Assembly: GCF_900094625.1 (NCBI RefSeq)
Contig: NZ_FMAJ01000002.1
Coordinates: forward strand, 62,001 to 126,000
Source: Rhizobium aethiopicum
GTDB lineage: Bacteria > Pseudomonadota > Alphaproteobacteria > Rhizobiales > Rhizobiaceae
Direction: 5' to 3'
DNA length: 64,000 nt
The first letter of the stretch is position 1. The number at the start of each line of letters is the position of its first letter. A program made the translations under genes and the position numbers. The notes beneath the pieces are model-generated. The model ran no database searches. It was not told the DNA's origin and saw nothing but the letters and a program-made list of their open reading frames with translations. This document shows positions 1-8,636 of this stretch, in pieces.

Positions 1-213
1 GGCCCGATCCTTGCCGGCGAAAATCTTCACGTCGGCACTTACGAGTTGGTCTTCCACGCCGGCGAGTATCTCAGGGCCTGCGGCACGCCGCTGCCGCATC
101 CGGCCTTCCTCGATCTCGTGCCGATCCGCTTCGGCATTGCCGATGTCACGGCGCACTATCACGTGCCGCTGCTGCTTTCGCCCTATGGCTATTCCACCTA
201 TCGGGGCAGCTAG
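1..213 (+). CDS. uraH: 5-hydroxyisourate hydrolase, C-terminal 70 residues (5' end outside window)
   Basis: This partial frame is open from base 1 and ends at the TAG at 211-213. UraH hydrolyses 5-hydroxyisourate, the product of urate oxidation, to OHCU in purine breakdown. The visible part ends in the tetrapeptide YRGS, the diagnostic C-terminus of transthyretin-like 5-hydroxyisourate hydrolases. It also has the [15 protein letters not shown] stretch and the [23 protein letters not shown] end that carries an active-site His. The next gene starts at the base after the stop, so the two may be co-transcribed. The role fits guaD, puuD and the xdh genes further along. The missing N-terminus prevents a full check. 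Confidence 0.9.
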   Translation, partial: GPILAGENLHVGTYELVFHAGEYLRACGTPLPHPAFLDLVPIRFGIADVTAHYHVPLLLSPYGYSTYRGS

Positions 214-954
214 ATGCGATTTGCGGCGATCGCCGACATTCACGGCAACTATCTGGCGCTCGAGGCGGTGCTTGCGGATATTCGGGCGCAGGGCATCGAG
301 GAGATCGTCAATCTCGGCGATTTCTTCAGTGGCCCGCTGGAGGCCGGCCGGACGGCTGACATGCTGATACCGCTCGGTCTGACGTCGGTTTGCGGCAATC
401 ACGACCGGTATCTGATCGAACAAGACCCGACCTCCATGCACGTCTCGGATGCCGTAGCCTACCGGCAACTGACGCCATCCCACCTCGACTGGCTGCGGGG
501 TCTGCCGTTCGATGCCGTCTATCGCGGCGAGGTCTACCTCTGCCATGCGACTCCGAAAGACGACAATCTCTACTGGCTGGAGTCCGTCTCGCCGGAGGGA
601 CATGTCTTCCAGAAGCCGATCGAAGCGATCGAGGCGCTGGCCGAAGGCATCGAGTTGCCGCTGATCCTGTGCGGCCATAGCCATGTGCCTCGCGCCGTCC
701 GTCTCTCCGACGGCCGTCTGATCGTCAATCCCGGCAGCGTCGGCTGCCCTGCCTATGACGACGTACTGCCCTACTATCACAAGGTCGAAGCCGGTCATCC
801 GCTGGCGAGCTATGCCATTCTGGAAAAGACGGCGGCCGGATGGACGTGGCAGTTCCGAACCGTCGCCTATGACCACATGGCGATGTCGGCACTGGCCGCC
901 GAAAGGGGCCGTGCCGACTGGGCGAGCGCACTGGCGACAGGCTGGGTGCGATAG
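214..954 (+). CDS. Calcineurin-like metallophosphoesterase (YfcE-type)
   Basis: This 246-residue protein is a likely cytoplasmic metal-dependent phosphodiesterase or phosphatase. The metallophosphoesterase motifs are in order: DIHGN at about residue 8, GDFFSGP at about 35, CGNHDR at about 61, and GHSHVPR at about 154. Together they supply the His and Asp ligands of the two-metal centre. Length and motif spacing match the YfcE/MJ0936-like group. The ATG directly follows the uraH stop codon, so translation is probably coupled, but nothing in the sequence ties its substrate to purines. It converges with the flotillin gene, leaving 22 bp between the stop codons. Confidence 0.85.
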   Translation: MRFAAIADIHGNYLALEAVLADIRAQGIEEIVNLGDFFSGPLEAGRTADMLIPLGLTSVCGNHDRYLIEQDPTSMHVSDAVAYRQLTPSHLDWLRGLPFDAVYRGEVYLCHATPKDDNLYWLESVSPEGHVFQKPIEAIEALAEGIELPLILCGHSHVPRAVRLSDGRLIVNPGSVGCPAYDDVLPYYHKVEAGHPLASYAILEKTAAGWTWQFRTVAYDHMAMSALAAERGRADWASALATGWVR

Positions 955-976
955 CTCGGACCTGCCTGCGCTGCGA

Positions 977-2743
977 TCAATCCTTCTTCGGCGCCTGAGG
1001 GGCCATCGGCGTTGCCGGGGCTGCGGCCGATGCTGCGGGCTTTGCCGAAGCCGTGGCCGGAATTGTAGGCCTTGCCGGAGGTGCAGCCGGCTTTGCCGGT
1101 TTTGCCCCATCGAGATTGCCAAGGAGGGATGAGATGGCGTTGTCGCCGTCGAAGCCGGCTTCCTTCAACAATTTGTCAAGGATCGGCTTGTTGGCCTGAT
1201 AGGAGAGCAACTGGCCGGCGAGGCCGTCGCCGAGACCGAGGCCGCTTTCACCGCTCGCGCCGTTTCCGCGGCCGAGCATGCCGCCGGTGTCGAAGATCCT
1301 GATATCGGAGATCTTCTCGATCGGTTTGACCGCCTCGGCGAGCGCCTCCGGAATGATGCGGATGCGTTCGCGGGTAATCTCGAACTCGATGATGGTCTGG
1401 CTGAGCTTGTTGCGGGCTTCGTTGAGAAGCGCCTCGCTTTCAGCCTGAGCCCGGCCTGTTTCGAGGATGCCCTTGGCCTTGATGATCGCCGCATCCGCTT
1501 CGGCGGTCGCAAGCGTCTTGATGGCTTCCGCCTGGTCGATCGCGGCCTGTTTCTCGGCTTCGGCGCCGACGGTGACGGCGGTGGCTTCGGTCTCGGCGGT
1601 CTTACGCGCGTCGATCACGGCGATCTGCTTTTCGCGCTCGGCGATTTCGATCGCCTTGGCGGTGCCGACCTTTTCCTCTGCGGCAATCGCCCGGGCGCGG
1701 GCCATTTCGGCGGTTGCCTTCGCCTCGGATTCTTCGCGGCTCTTGTTGGCGACGGCAATCGCGCTTTCCTGGGCGACGATCTGAAGGTCGCGCTTGGCTT
1801 CGGTATCGCGCTGCTGGACGGCGCGGGCGGCATCGATGTTTGCGCTCTCGCGGGCCTGCTTGGCGGCTGCCTCGCGCTCGGCGATCGCCTGTTCGGAGGC
1901 GATGCGGGCCTCCTCCTCGGCACGCTTGGCTGCCTGTTCCTGCTGGGCCGTTTCCGCGCGCGTCGCGGCGGATTTGTTGGCGATGTCACGTTCCTGGTTA
2001 AGTTCGGCTTCGCGCTTGGTCCGCTCGATCGCCAGCGACTGCTGACGGGCCTCCAGATCCTTCTGGGCGATGGCGACTTCGGTGTCGCGGACGATTTCGT
2101 TTCGCTCCTTCTTGCGGCCCTCGGTGATGCGGGTCAGCGCCGCAAGACCCTGGGCGTCGAAGAAGTTGTTGGCGTTGAAATGCTTGATGTCGGTCTGGTC
2201 GAGACGGGTGAGCGACACGGATTCGAGCTCGAGACCGTTGGACTGGAGGTCGGCGCCGACGGCTTCCTGCACGGCCTTGACGAAATCCATTCGCTGCTCC
2301 TGCAGCGCGTCGAGGTTCATGGTCGCGGCCACCGAGCGAAGGCCGTCGACGAATTTCGCTTCGATCAGGATGCGGAGCGCCTCGGCATCGTTGGTGCGGC
2401 TGCCGAGCGTCTGGGCGGCCAGCGCGATCGAGGAACCGTCGGGTTTGACGCGGACGTAGAACTCGGCGCCGATATCGACGCGCATGCGGTCCTTGGTGAT
2501 CAGCGCATCGCCTTCGCCGCGCCGAACTTCGAGCCGCAGCGTCTTCAGGTTCACGCGGGCGATCGAATGGAAGATCGGCAGGACGACGGAGCCGCCGTCG
2601 AGCACGACCTTCTGGCCGCCGAGGCCGGTGCGCACATAGGCTTCATCACGGCTCGAGCGCGTGTAGAGAGAGGCAAGGACGAAGCCAATGCCGAAAATCA
2701 GAACGATGCTAATGCCGGCCGGTAGAATAATGTCGTACATCAT
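977..2743 (-). CDS. Flotillin family protein (YqiK-like)
   Basis: This is a 588-residue membrane scaffold of the SPFH/flotillin type, which organises ordered membrane domains. One N-terminal membrane segment (residues about 4-27) is followed by a band-7/SPFH domain (about 30-230). A very long Ala/Glu/Lys-rich coiled coil (about 230-450) follows, with many EAEK and AEA repeats. The C-terminus is low-complexity Ala/Pro. A GGGAG Shine-Dalgarno lies 5 bases before the first of two ATGs. The start overlaps the stop of the upstream YqiJ-like gene as ATGA. The pairing matches E. coli yqiJ-yqiK. Here a PspA-family gene leads the operon, so a role in envelope maintenance is likely. Confidence 0.88.
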   Translation of the reverse strand: MMYDIILPAGISIVLIFGIGFVLASLYTRSSRDEAYVRTGLGGQKVVLDGGSVVLPIFHSIARVNLKTLRLEVRRGEGDALITKDRMRVDIGAEFYVRVKPDGSSIALAAQTLGSRTNDAEALRILIEAKFVDGLRSVAATMNLDALQEQRMDFVKAVQEAVGADLQSNGLELESVSLTRLDQTDIKHFNANNFFDAQGLAALTRITEGRKKERNEIVRDTEVAIAQKDLEARQQSLAIERTKREAELNQERDIANKSAATRAETAQQEQAAKRAEEEARIASEQAIAEREAAAKQARESANIDAARAVQQRDTEAKRDLQIVAQESAIAVANKSREESEAKATAEMARARAIAAEEKVGTAKAIEIAEREKQIAVIDARKTAETEATAVTVGAEAEKQAAIDQAEAIKTLATAEADAAIIKAKGILETGRAQAESEALLNEARNKLSQTIIEFEITRERIRIIPEALAEAVKPIEKISDIRIFDTGGMLGRGNGASGESGLGLGDGLAGQLLSYQANKPILDKLLKEAGFDGDNAISSLLGNLDGAKPAKPAAPPARPTIPATASAKPAASAAAPATPMAPQAPKKD

Positions 2744-3387
2744 TGCTGCTCCCTGAAAGATTGATTGTCCGCTGCGGCGGGATCCGCCAGTGCGGGAATG
2801 GCGATAAACACGTCTGCCTTGCGATCGACGAGAAGAACCTCGGTGCCGATCTTCAGAGGGTTCTGGCCTTTGGCAGCCTTGGCTCTCAGCACATGCCAGT
2901 TCCCATGCTGGTCCTTGACGCGGACACGCCCCGGCAGTCCCTGGTCGAGCGGGCCGAGCGACACTTCGGCGGTCCTGCCGACCAGCGCGTCGAGATCGAC
3001 GGCATAGGTCTCGTCGTGCGGCACGATCCGCGCCACCGTCCGGCTTGAGGCCCTGACCATTGGGACTGTGACCAAGATGGCGGGAATGGCGGCGATGGCA
3101 GCGGGAAGCGGCGCCCAGAAGGCGTTGGCGACGGCTTGTATGGCAAAACCCGTCATGGCGAAGAAGCCGAGCGCCAGCATGATGAGGATGAGCAGGGGGA
3201 CGCCGCCTACATTGAGCCAGGACAGATAGCCCGAGAACCCGTCATGGCCATGGAAATCCGGTTTTCCCAGAAATTCCATGATCGAAAAACCCATGACGGT
3301 CGCAAGCATTTCGATCGCGGTCAGGCCTGCGAGCACGGCGGCGGCGATAGCGAAGGGAGCACATTCGGGGGCGAAGAAAAGTGCCAT
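2740..3387 (-). CDS. yqiJ: YqiJ-like membrane protein with C-terminal OB-fold (NfeD-like)
   Basis: The 215-residue inner-membrane protein has about four hydrophobic segments in residues 1-110. A soluble C-terminal beta-rich part (about 120-205) is of the OB-fold/NfeD type, with the stretch LVGRTAEVSLGPLDQGLPGRV. Proteins of this type are the standard partners of flotillins. The gene lies 5 bp after the PspA-family stop and overlaps the flotillin start by 4 bp, so the three genes form one tightly packed operon. The DUF1449/YqiJ assignment is from recalled family features. Confidence 0.8.
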   Translation of the reverse strand: MALFFAPECAPFAIAAAVLAGLTAIEMLATVMGFSIMEFLGKPDFHGHDGFSGYLSWLNVGGVPLLILIMLALGFFAMTGFAIQAVANAFWAPLPAAIAAIPAILVTVPMVRASSRTVARIVPHDETYAVDLDALVGRTAEVSLGPLDQGLPGRVRVKDQHGNWHVLRAKAAKGQNPLKIGTEVLLVDRKADVFIAIPALADPAAADNQSFREQQ

Positions 3388-3392
3388 CGGCG

Positions 3393-4532
3393 TTACCGGT
3401 TATCCGCCTTGAAGCGTGCGAGACGGGCCTCGATCGCCTGCTCGCGGTGCAATCGGTCGAGTTCGTCCAATTCCGAATTCTGGGTATGGTCGCCTGTAGG
3501 AACGCCGGTCATGCGCGAGACCGCCGCGGCGGCGCGGGTCGCACCCGCGCCCGGAGCGGCTCTGCTGTGGCCGGCTACGGCCTCTTCGGGATGCTTGGCG
3601 ATGCTGCGCTTGAAATCGGCAAGGCGGGCGTCGGCCTCGCGGCGCGTGGCAAGCACGGCCTGCAGGGCTTTCTGGCCTTCGTCCACCTGCTCTTTGGCAT
3701 CGGCCAACGCCTTGTCGAGCGCGGCGATCTGGGATTCGAGGTCGATCTGGCGGGCGACGCCGGCCTTTGCGAGATCGTCACGCCCTGAGGAAACGGCGAG
3801 ACGGATCTTTTCATCGAGCGCGTTCATATCCTCGACGATTTCGTCGCGGCGGCTCTGAATGCGGTATTCCTCGGCGCGCGCCTTGCCGAGATCGGTGCGA
3901 GCCTCGTCCGCCGCAGCATCGATCTCGCGGATCGCCTGTTCGATGACGGCGATCTTGTTGACGCCTTCCGCTTTGTCGACCGCCGCATTCGCGATGCCCG
4001 CGATCAGGCGACCCATGCGTGAAAGAATGCCTTCATTCGTCATGTTTTCCTCCATCTGAGCGGAATTCGGCGTGACGCCGATGTGAATTTCGTAGTGATC
4101 CGGGCCGGCAACGAGATAGGCCGGAAAAATGCTTTCCCATCCCCTGGAATAACCGGCGACGTCGAAGGGCACGAAAACGCGTCCATGCACCGTGGCGATC
4201 GTCAGGTCGGCGGGCCCCTTGATGGCGAAGAGCTTGTCGTCGAGCGGCAGCTGGGGCGGATTGACGATCATGCCGCGATTTGTTGCGAAATCGCGAAGGC
4301 CGAGTGTGACCAGCCGTGCCGGCAGGCCCGTCTCTCCGCGAACGGTTTCATAGGCTAGCTCATGCAGGAGGACGAGATTGGCGCCCGCCTTTTCGTCAAC
4401 GATTTCGGCGAGGATGTCGATCATCCTGCGATAGGCGGCAATGGTGTCATCAATGGCCTGCCGGGCCTGGTCATCAGGCGCCAGCCTGTAGCGCAGCAGC
4501 GATGGGTGAGGTGTCTTACCTGTGTTCGCCAT
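3393..4532 (-). CDS. PspA/IM30 family protein with in-frame TnpB-like N-terminal domain
   Basis: The 379-residue open frame has two parts. Residues about 164-379, from MTNEGILSRM, are a PspA/IM30 domain: a long amphipathic and coiled-coil protein that binds stressed membranes. Residues about 12-158 resemble the N-terminal (REC/WED) half of IS605-type TnpB/OrfB proteins. Matching stretches are LHELAYETVRGETGLPAR, LPLDDKLFAIKG, VHGRVFVPFDVAGY and YLVAGPDHYEIHIGV. No RuvC motif follows. An internal GGAGG lies 5 bases before the ATG at 4043, so a 216-residue PspA alone could also be made. No stop separates the parts. The frame leads an operon with YqiJ and flotillin. PspA is confident; the TnpB resemblance is from memory of the family. 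Confidence 0.85.
   Translation of the reverse strand: MANTGKTPHPSLLRYRLAPDDQARQAIDDTIAAYRRMIDILAEIVDEKAGANLVLLHELAYETVRGETGLPARLVTLGLRDFATNRGMIVNPPQLPLDDKLFAIKGPADLTIATVHGRVFVPFDVAGYSRGWESIFPAYLVAGPDHYEIHIGVTPNSAQMEENMTNEGILSRMGRLIAGIANAAVDKAEGVNKIAVIEQAIREIDAAADEARTDLGKARAEEYRIQSRRDEIVEDMNALDEKIRLAVSSGRDDLAKAGVARQIDLESQIAALDKALADAKEQVDEGQKALQAVLATRREADARLADFKRSIAKHPEEAVAGHSRAAPGAGATRAAAAVSRMTGVPTGDHTQNSELDELDRLHREQAIEARLARFKADNR
4042..4055 (-). promoter_or_regulatory. Internal ribosome binding site for a short PspA isoform
   Basis: On the minus strand the codons ATG-GAG-GAA-AAC-ATG hold a GGAGG core 5 bases before the ATG at 4043. This is better than any site seen at the upstream ATG (4532). 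Starting here gives 216 residues, close to the usual length of PspA. Whether one or both products are made cannot be settled from sequence. Confidence 0.6.
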
Positions 4533-4568
4533 AGGCTAAAACATAAAGCACCGCTTTTGTGCTTTCAA
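4533..4568 (-). promoter_or_regulatory. Candidate promoter and operator of the pspA-yqiJ-flotillin operon
   Basis: The minus strand reads TTGAAA (4568-4563), 17 bases, then TATGTT (4545-4540). Transcription would start near 4533, next to the ATG at 4532, so the message could be leaderless. This fits the lack of a Shine-Dalgarno there. A perfect inverted repeat, AAAGCAC-N7-GTGCTTT (4545-4565), fills the spacer and could bind a regulator. Confidence 0.45.
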
Positions 4569-4703
4569 GAGGAGGCGGAAAAAATACAACTTGTGTTTAA
4601 CATGTGGTTAGGAAGAGGACGGATTGTAAGGAGGGCTTGCTAAACAACTCGCAAGAAACAGCACATTGCGGATGGAAGAACCGCAGCGGATCGGTTCCAC
4701 ATC

Positions 4704-5315
4704 CTATCGGGGGGCCTTGCGCGCCTCACGAATGCCGGCGCTGATACGGTTGATTGTAGTCCATACGAGAAGCAGAGCCACCGCTGCCCAAAGCCACGAC
4801 GTCCATGCTGCAAACGTACCGCCAGCGGCGATAAAGATGCCGAGCGCGCCGAATAGCACCGCACGGTCGCTCTTGCCCAGCGGCCCGTCATAACGCCGGC
4901 TTGCACCGACCGTTTGACCCAGGACGCCGGCAAATTCCGTCAGAGCCGAGAGGAATATGACGGCCATGACCGGCATCAGATCGTTCGGCTCGATGAGCGC
5001 AAACGGCAAATAAAGGGCGGCATCCGACACCACGTCGCCGGTCTCGTTGAGATAGGCGCCCAAAATGCTCTTCTGCCCATGTTCGCGCGCGAGCATGCCG
5101 TCAATGGCATTGAGGCCCATGCGCAGGAGAAACCATACAGGCACCAAGAGAAACCAATGCGGAAGCGGGGCGATGCTCAGAAAAAGCCCAAGTGCAACCG
5201 AGACGGCGGCAGCAACTGAAGTCACCTGATTGGCGGTAACGCCTCGCGCCGCCAGGGAGCGCACCAGAGGGCGGAGAATATCCTGAAATCGGGACTTCAA
5301 TTGGTAAACGGACAT
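4704..5315 (-). CDS. ynbA: CDP-alcohol phosphatidyltransferase, YnbA type
   Basis: The 203-residue inner-membrane enzyme has about five membrane segments. It should transfer a phosphatidyl group from a CDP-linked lipid to an alcohol. The signature region is NAIDGMLAR-x8-GAYLNETGD. Compared with the canonical D-x2-DG-x2-AR-x8-9-G-x3-D-x3-D, the first and third Asp are Asn. As I recall, E. coli YnbA has the same pattern, and the whole protein resembles it closely, so this is a family trait and not decay. It is divergent from ynbC across a 197-bp gap. No ynbB (CdsA-like) gene is present nearby. Substrate unknown. Confidence 0.82.
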   Translation of the reverse strand: MSVYQLKSRFQDILRPLVRSLAARGVTANQVTSVAAAVSVALGLFLSIAPLPHWFLLVPVWFLLRMGLNAIDGMLAREHGQKSILGAYLNETGDVVSDAALYLPFALIEPNDLMPVMAVIFLSALTEFAGVLGQTVGASRRYDGPLGKSDRAVLFGALGIFIAAGGTFAAWTSWLWAAVALLLVWTTINRISAGIREARKAPR

Positions 5316-5512
5316 GCTACCTCAGTGGAGTTTCGTGGCATAGTAATAGTCTATCGGCTCGGACGTGCAGATCGTCGTATTTGTGAGGAAAGTCCCACCT
5401 CATGTCGGTCTTCTCAAGGACTTACATTTGCAGCTAGACTTTTGCAATAAAAGCAAATCACTGTTGCCGCCAATGGTTGCAACTCATCCATCGATCAGAA
5501 TTGGAGAAGACC

Positions 5513-7297
5513 GTGCTGCAAACTGCCGATAGCGTGCAACCGTCCTCGACGGCCAGACCAGTGCGTGAATCCGAATTTGTCTCGCATGACGGCACTCGAC
5601 TGTTTTATCGGACGTGGCCTGCGACCGGCGCTGTAGCGAAGGGCGCGATCATTCTTCTCCATCGCGGCCACGAGCACAGCGGCCGCGTCGCCCATCTCGC
5701 CACCGAACTCGGCCTCGATGATTTTGCCTTCTACGCATGGGACGCACGCGGCCACGGGCGCTCGCCGGGAGAGCGCGGCTATTCGCCATCCTTTGCGGCC
5801 TCGGCGCGTGATCTCGATTGCTTCGTCCGTCATGTCAGCGAGACAAGCGGTACTCCGGTCGAAGACATCGCCGTCATTGCACAGAGCGTCGGCGCGGTGC
5901 TGGCCAGCACCTGGGTGCACGATTATGCGCCGCCGATCCGCGCACTCGTGCTGGCCTCACCGGCCTTCAGCGTCAAGCTCTACGTGCCTTTTGCCAGGGA
6001 AGGCATTGCGCTTTGGGAAAAGCTCAAGGGAACGTTCTTCGTCAATTCCTATGTCAAGGCGAAGTTTCTGACGCATGATCCCGAGCGCATCGCCTCCTTT
6101 GAAGCCGACCCATTGATATCTAGGCCTATTGCCTCCAACATTCTGCTGCAGCTCTATGAGGCGGCAGCCCGTGTCGTCGACGACGCCCGCGCCATCACCG
6201 TTCCGACCCAGTTGCTGATCTCGGGCAGTGACTGGGTGGTGCGGCATGCGCCGCAGCACCGGTTTTATGAAAACCTCGGCAGCCGCATCAAGGAACGGCA
6301 TGTGCTTGCCGGCTTCTACCATGACACGCTTGGCGAAAAGGACCGCGCCATTGCGCTCGCCGAGATCCGCCGTTTCATCGAGGCGCGTTTCGCCGAGCCC
6401 CGGGCGCCGGCCGACCTTCACACCGCCCATGTCCAGGGCTATACCAAGGACGAGGCCGACCGGCTTGCGAGCCCTCTGGACGCCACATCCCCACGCGGCA
6501 TTTATTGGGCGCTCAGCCGTCTCAACATCAGGCTCGGTGCGCTGGTGTCCGAAGGCATAAGGACCGGGGTAAAAACCGGATTTGATTCCGGCTCGACGCT
6601 CGATTACGTCTACGAGAACGAGCCGCGGGGGCTCGGTCCCGGCGGGCGATTTATCGACAAGGTGTTCCTCGAGGCGATCGGCTGGCGCGGCATCAGGCAG
6701 CGCAAGCTGCATTTGCAGGAACTGATCGATCAAGGGCTCCGGCGCCTGAAGGCGGCCGGCCGCAGTACCCATATGCTCGACATAGCGGCCGGGCACGGCC
6801 GTTATGTCCTTGATGCGATCGAGGCGGCTGCCGTGCGTCCCGATAGCGTACGGCTCCAGGATTATTCCCCCATCAACGTCGAGGCCGGCCGCAGCAGCAT
6901 TGCCGCGCGCGGACTGGGTGATTTCGTGAGCTTCCGCCAGCAGGATGCCTTTGACGGCGAGGGGTTGGCTTCAATCACGCCGGCTCCGGATCTGGCGATC
7001 GTCTCCGGCCTATATGAACTCTTTTCCGACAATGCGATGATCGCCGCTTCGCTCGATGGGATCGCCCGCGCGATGCAGCCCGGCGGTTTGCTCGTCTACA
7101 CCAACCAGCCATGGCATCCGCAACTGGAGATGATCGCTCGCGCGCTCACCTCCCACCGCGGCGGTCAGGCGTGGGTGATGCGGCGGCGCACGCAAGAAGA
7201 AATGGACCAGCTTGTCGCTGCGGCTGGTTTCCGCAAGATCGAACAGCGCATCGACCAGTGGGGCATTTTCACCGTCTCGCTGGCGGAGAGGGTTTGA
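5513..7297 (+). CDS. ynbC: Fused alpha/beta hydrolase and SAM methyltransferase, YnbC type
   Basis: The protein has about 594 residues. The N-terminal half is a monoacylglycerol-lipase-like alpha/beta hydrolase with LLHRGHEHSGR, DARGHGRSPG and a nucleophile region AQSVGAV. The C-terminal half (from about residue 360) is a class I SAM methyltransferase with the LDIAAGHGRYVLDAI glycine motif. This fusion is typical of YnbC. I prefer the GTG at 5513, which has GGAGA 6 bases upstream; a TTG at 5477 extends the frame by 12 residues. ynbD follows 10 bp later. Likely role is modification of a lipid head group made by YnbA; the substrate is unknown. Confidence 0.83.
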   Translation: MLQTADSVQPSSTARPVRESEFVSHDGTRLFYRTWPATGAVAKGAIILLHRGHEHSGRVAHLATELGLDDFAFYAWDARGHGRSPGERGYSPSFAASARDLDCFVRHVSETSGTPVEDIAVIAQSVGAVLASTWVHDYAPPIRALVLASPAFSVKLYVPFAREGIALWEKLKGTFFVNSYVKAKFLTHDPERIASFEADPLISRPIASNILLQLYEAAARVVDDARAITVPTQLLISGSDWVVRHAPQHRFYENLGSRIKERHVLAGFYHDTLGEKDRAIALAEIRRFIEARFAEPRAPADLHTAHVQGYTKDEADRLASPLDATSPRGIYWALSRLNIRLGALVSEGIRTGVKTGFDSGSTLDYVYENEPRGLGPGGRFIDKVFLEAIGWRGIRQRKLHLQELIDQGLRRLKAAGRSTHMLDIAAGHGRYVLDAIEAAAVRPDSVRLQDYSPINVEAGRSSIAARGLGDFVSFRQQDAFDGEGLASITPAPDLAIVSGLYELFSDNAMIAASLDGIARAMQPGGLLVYTNQPWHPQLEMIARALTSHRGGQAWVMRRRTQEEMDQLVAAAGFRKIEQRIDQWGIFTVSLAERV

Positions 7298-7307
7298 GGG
7301 CAAAGCG

Positions 7308-8636
7308 TTGGGGCAGGCACGTTCTACTCTTTCCCGGACAGCGCCGGTGCAGAAGCGCGCGGCGCTCTGGCTCGCCTTCCTGGCGCCGTTCTTCTATCTG
7401 ACCTATGGCGGCGCCAATTGGCTGGCATCGCTACGCACCGATGTGCCGAACATCGCCTTCGCATGGGAAGGCGCCGTTCCGTTCCTCGGGTGGACGATCA
7501 TTCCATATTGGTCGATCAATCTGTTCTACGCACTCTGCCTGTTCATCAACACGACGCCGCGCGATGTGGATATGCTCGCGAGGCGTTACCTGACGATCCA
7601 GTTGATAGCCGTCGCGTGCTTCATCGCGTTTCCGCTCGAAGCAACCTTCGTGCGGCCGGCAACCAGTGGCCTGCCCGGTTTCATGTTCGCGGTCCTCGGT
7701 GGCTTCGATAAGCCGTTCAACCAGGCGCCGTCGCTGCATATCGCGCTGCTGGTGGTGATCTGGGACCATCTGCGCGGTCGGCTGCCGCGGAAGGCGCGGC
7801 TTGCTTGGCACGTCTGGTGCTTCCTGATTGGTGCCTCCGTGCTGACGACGTGGCAGCATCACGTCATGGACATACCGACCGGCGTGCTGCTCGGCCTGTT
7901 CGCCGCCTGGCTTTTCCCGCGCAATGCGGCTTCCCCTCTTGCGAATTTTGCTTTGAGCGACGACCCGAAGTCGCGCCGTCTCGGCATCTACTATCTGTGC
8001 GGTGCCCTGGCATTTCTCGGCCTTACAGCGCTCTTCACTCCTCGATCGGCCGCAGCGCTTCTGTTGCTCTGGCCGGCCGCTGCGCTGGCAATCGTCGCAG
8101 TCGGATATTTCGGCGCCGGCCCGCAGATATTCCTGAAGCGTGCCGATGGCCGGGCCGTGCTTGCCAGCCGCTGGCTACTGGCACCCTATCGGCTGGGCGC
8201 TGTCATCAATGTTTGGCTCTGGACCCGGAAAATGCCGCCCTTCGTGGCGATCGCCGACGGCGTCCATCTTGGCCGCTTTCCGCGTCGCCACGAGGCTGAC
8301 CGTTTTGCCACGGTGATCGACATTACCGGCGAACTTCAGCGCCCAAGCGGGACATCAACGCGCTGGTGCAGCTTTCCGACTCTTGATCTTACAGGCCTCG
8401 ACAAGATCCAGACGCGAGCCGCGGCGAACCTCATCGAGGTTGCGCGCCACCAGGGGCCGGTTCTCGTCTGCTGTGCGCTCGGTTTCCAACGGAGCGCAGG
8501 CGTTATCGTGCGTTGGCTGCTCGTCACCCGACGTTGCGAAAATGCGGCCGAAGCGCTGCGGCTGATCGAAGGGGCCGGGCGGCGTGTTCATCTGCCGGTG
8601 GAAAGTATCCATGCGGTGGCGGAGGGCTTGCAATGA
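7308..8636 (+). CDS. ynbD: PAP2 phosphatase fused to dual-specificity phosphatase, YnbD type
   Basis: The membrane protein has about 442 residues. A PAP2-superfamily lipid phosphatase (residues about 1-260) has several membrane segments, the PSLH motif, and TTWQHHVMDIPTGVLLG with the second catalytic His and Asp. A C-terminal dual-specificity phosphatase domain carries the CALGFQRS signature (C-x5-R). This architecture is that of E. coli YnbD. The start is uncertain: TTG at 7308 has GAGGG upstream, while the frame stays open back to 7212 inside ynbC. The gene overlaps the next one as ATGA, so ynbC, ynbD and the small membrane gene form one operon. Confidence 0.8.
   Translation: MGQARSTLSRTAPVQKRAALWLAFLAPFFYLTYGGANWLASLRTDVPNIAFAWEGAVPFLGWTIIPYWSINLFYALCLFINTTPRDVDMLARRYLTIQLIAVACFIAFPLEATFVRPATSGLPGFMFAVLGGFDKPFNQAPSLHIALLVVIWDHLRGRLPRKARLAWHVWCFLIGASVLTTWQHHVMDIPTGVLLGLFAAWLFPRNAASPLANFALSDDPKSRRLGIYYLCGALAFLGLTALFTPRSAAALLLLWPAAALAIVAVGYFGAGPQIFLKRADGRAVLASRWLLAPYRLGAVINVWLWTRKMPPFVAIADGVHLGRFPRRHEADRFATVIDITGELQRPSGTSTRWCSFPTLDLTGLDKIQTRAAANLIEVARHQGPVLVCCALGFQRSAGVIVRWLLVTRRCENAAEALRLIEGAGRRVHLPVESIHAVAEGLQ

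Noticed and set aside
3393..4532. An intact IS605-type insertion sequence
   Set aside because: There is no TnpA, no RuvC domain and no element end; only the N-terminal half resembles TnpB, and it runs into PspA.
4704..5315. YnbA as a dead enzyme because two signature Asp are Asn
   Set aside because: E. coli YnbA as I recall it carries the same Asn residues, so this is a subfamily feature.
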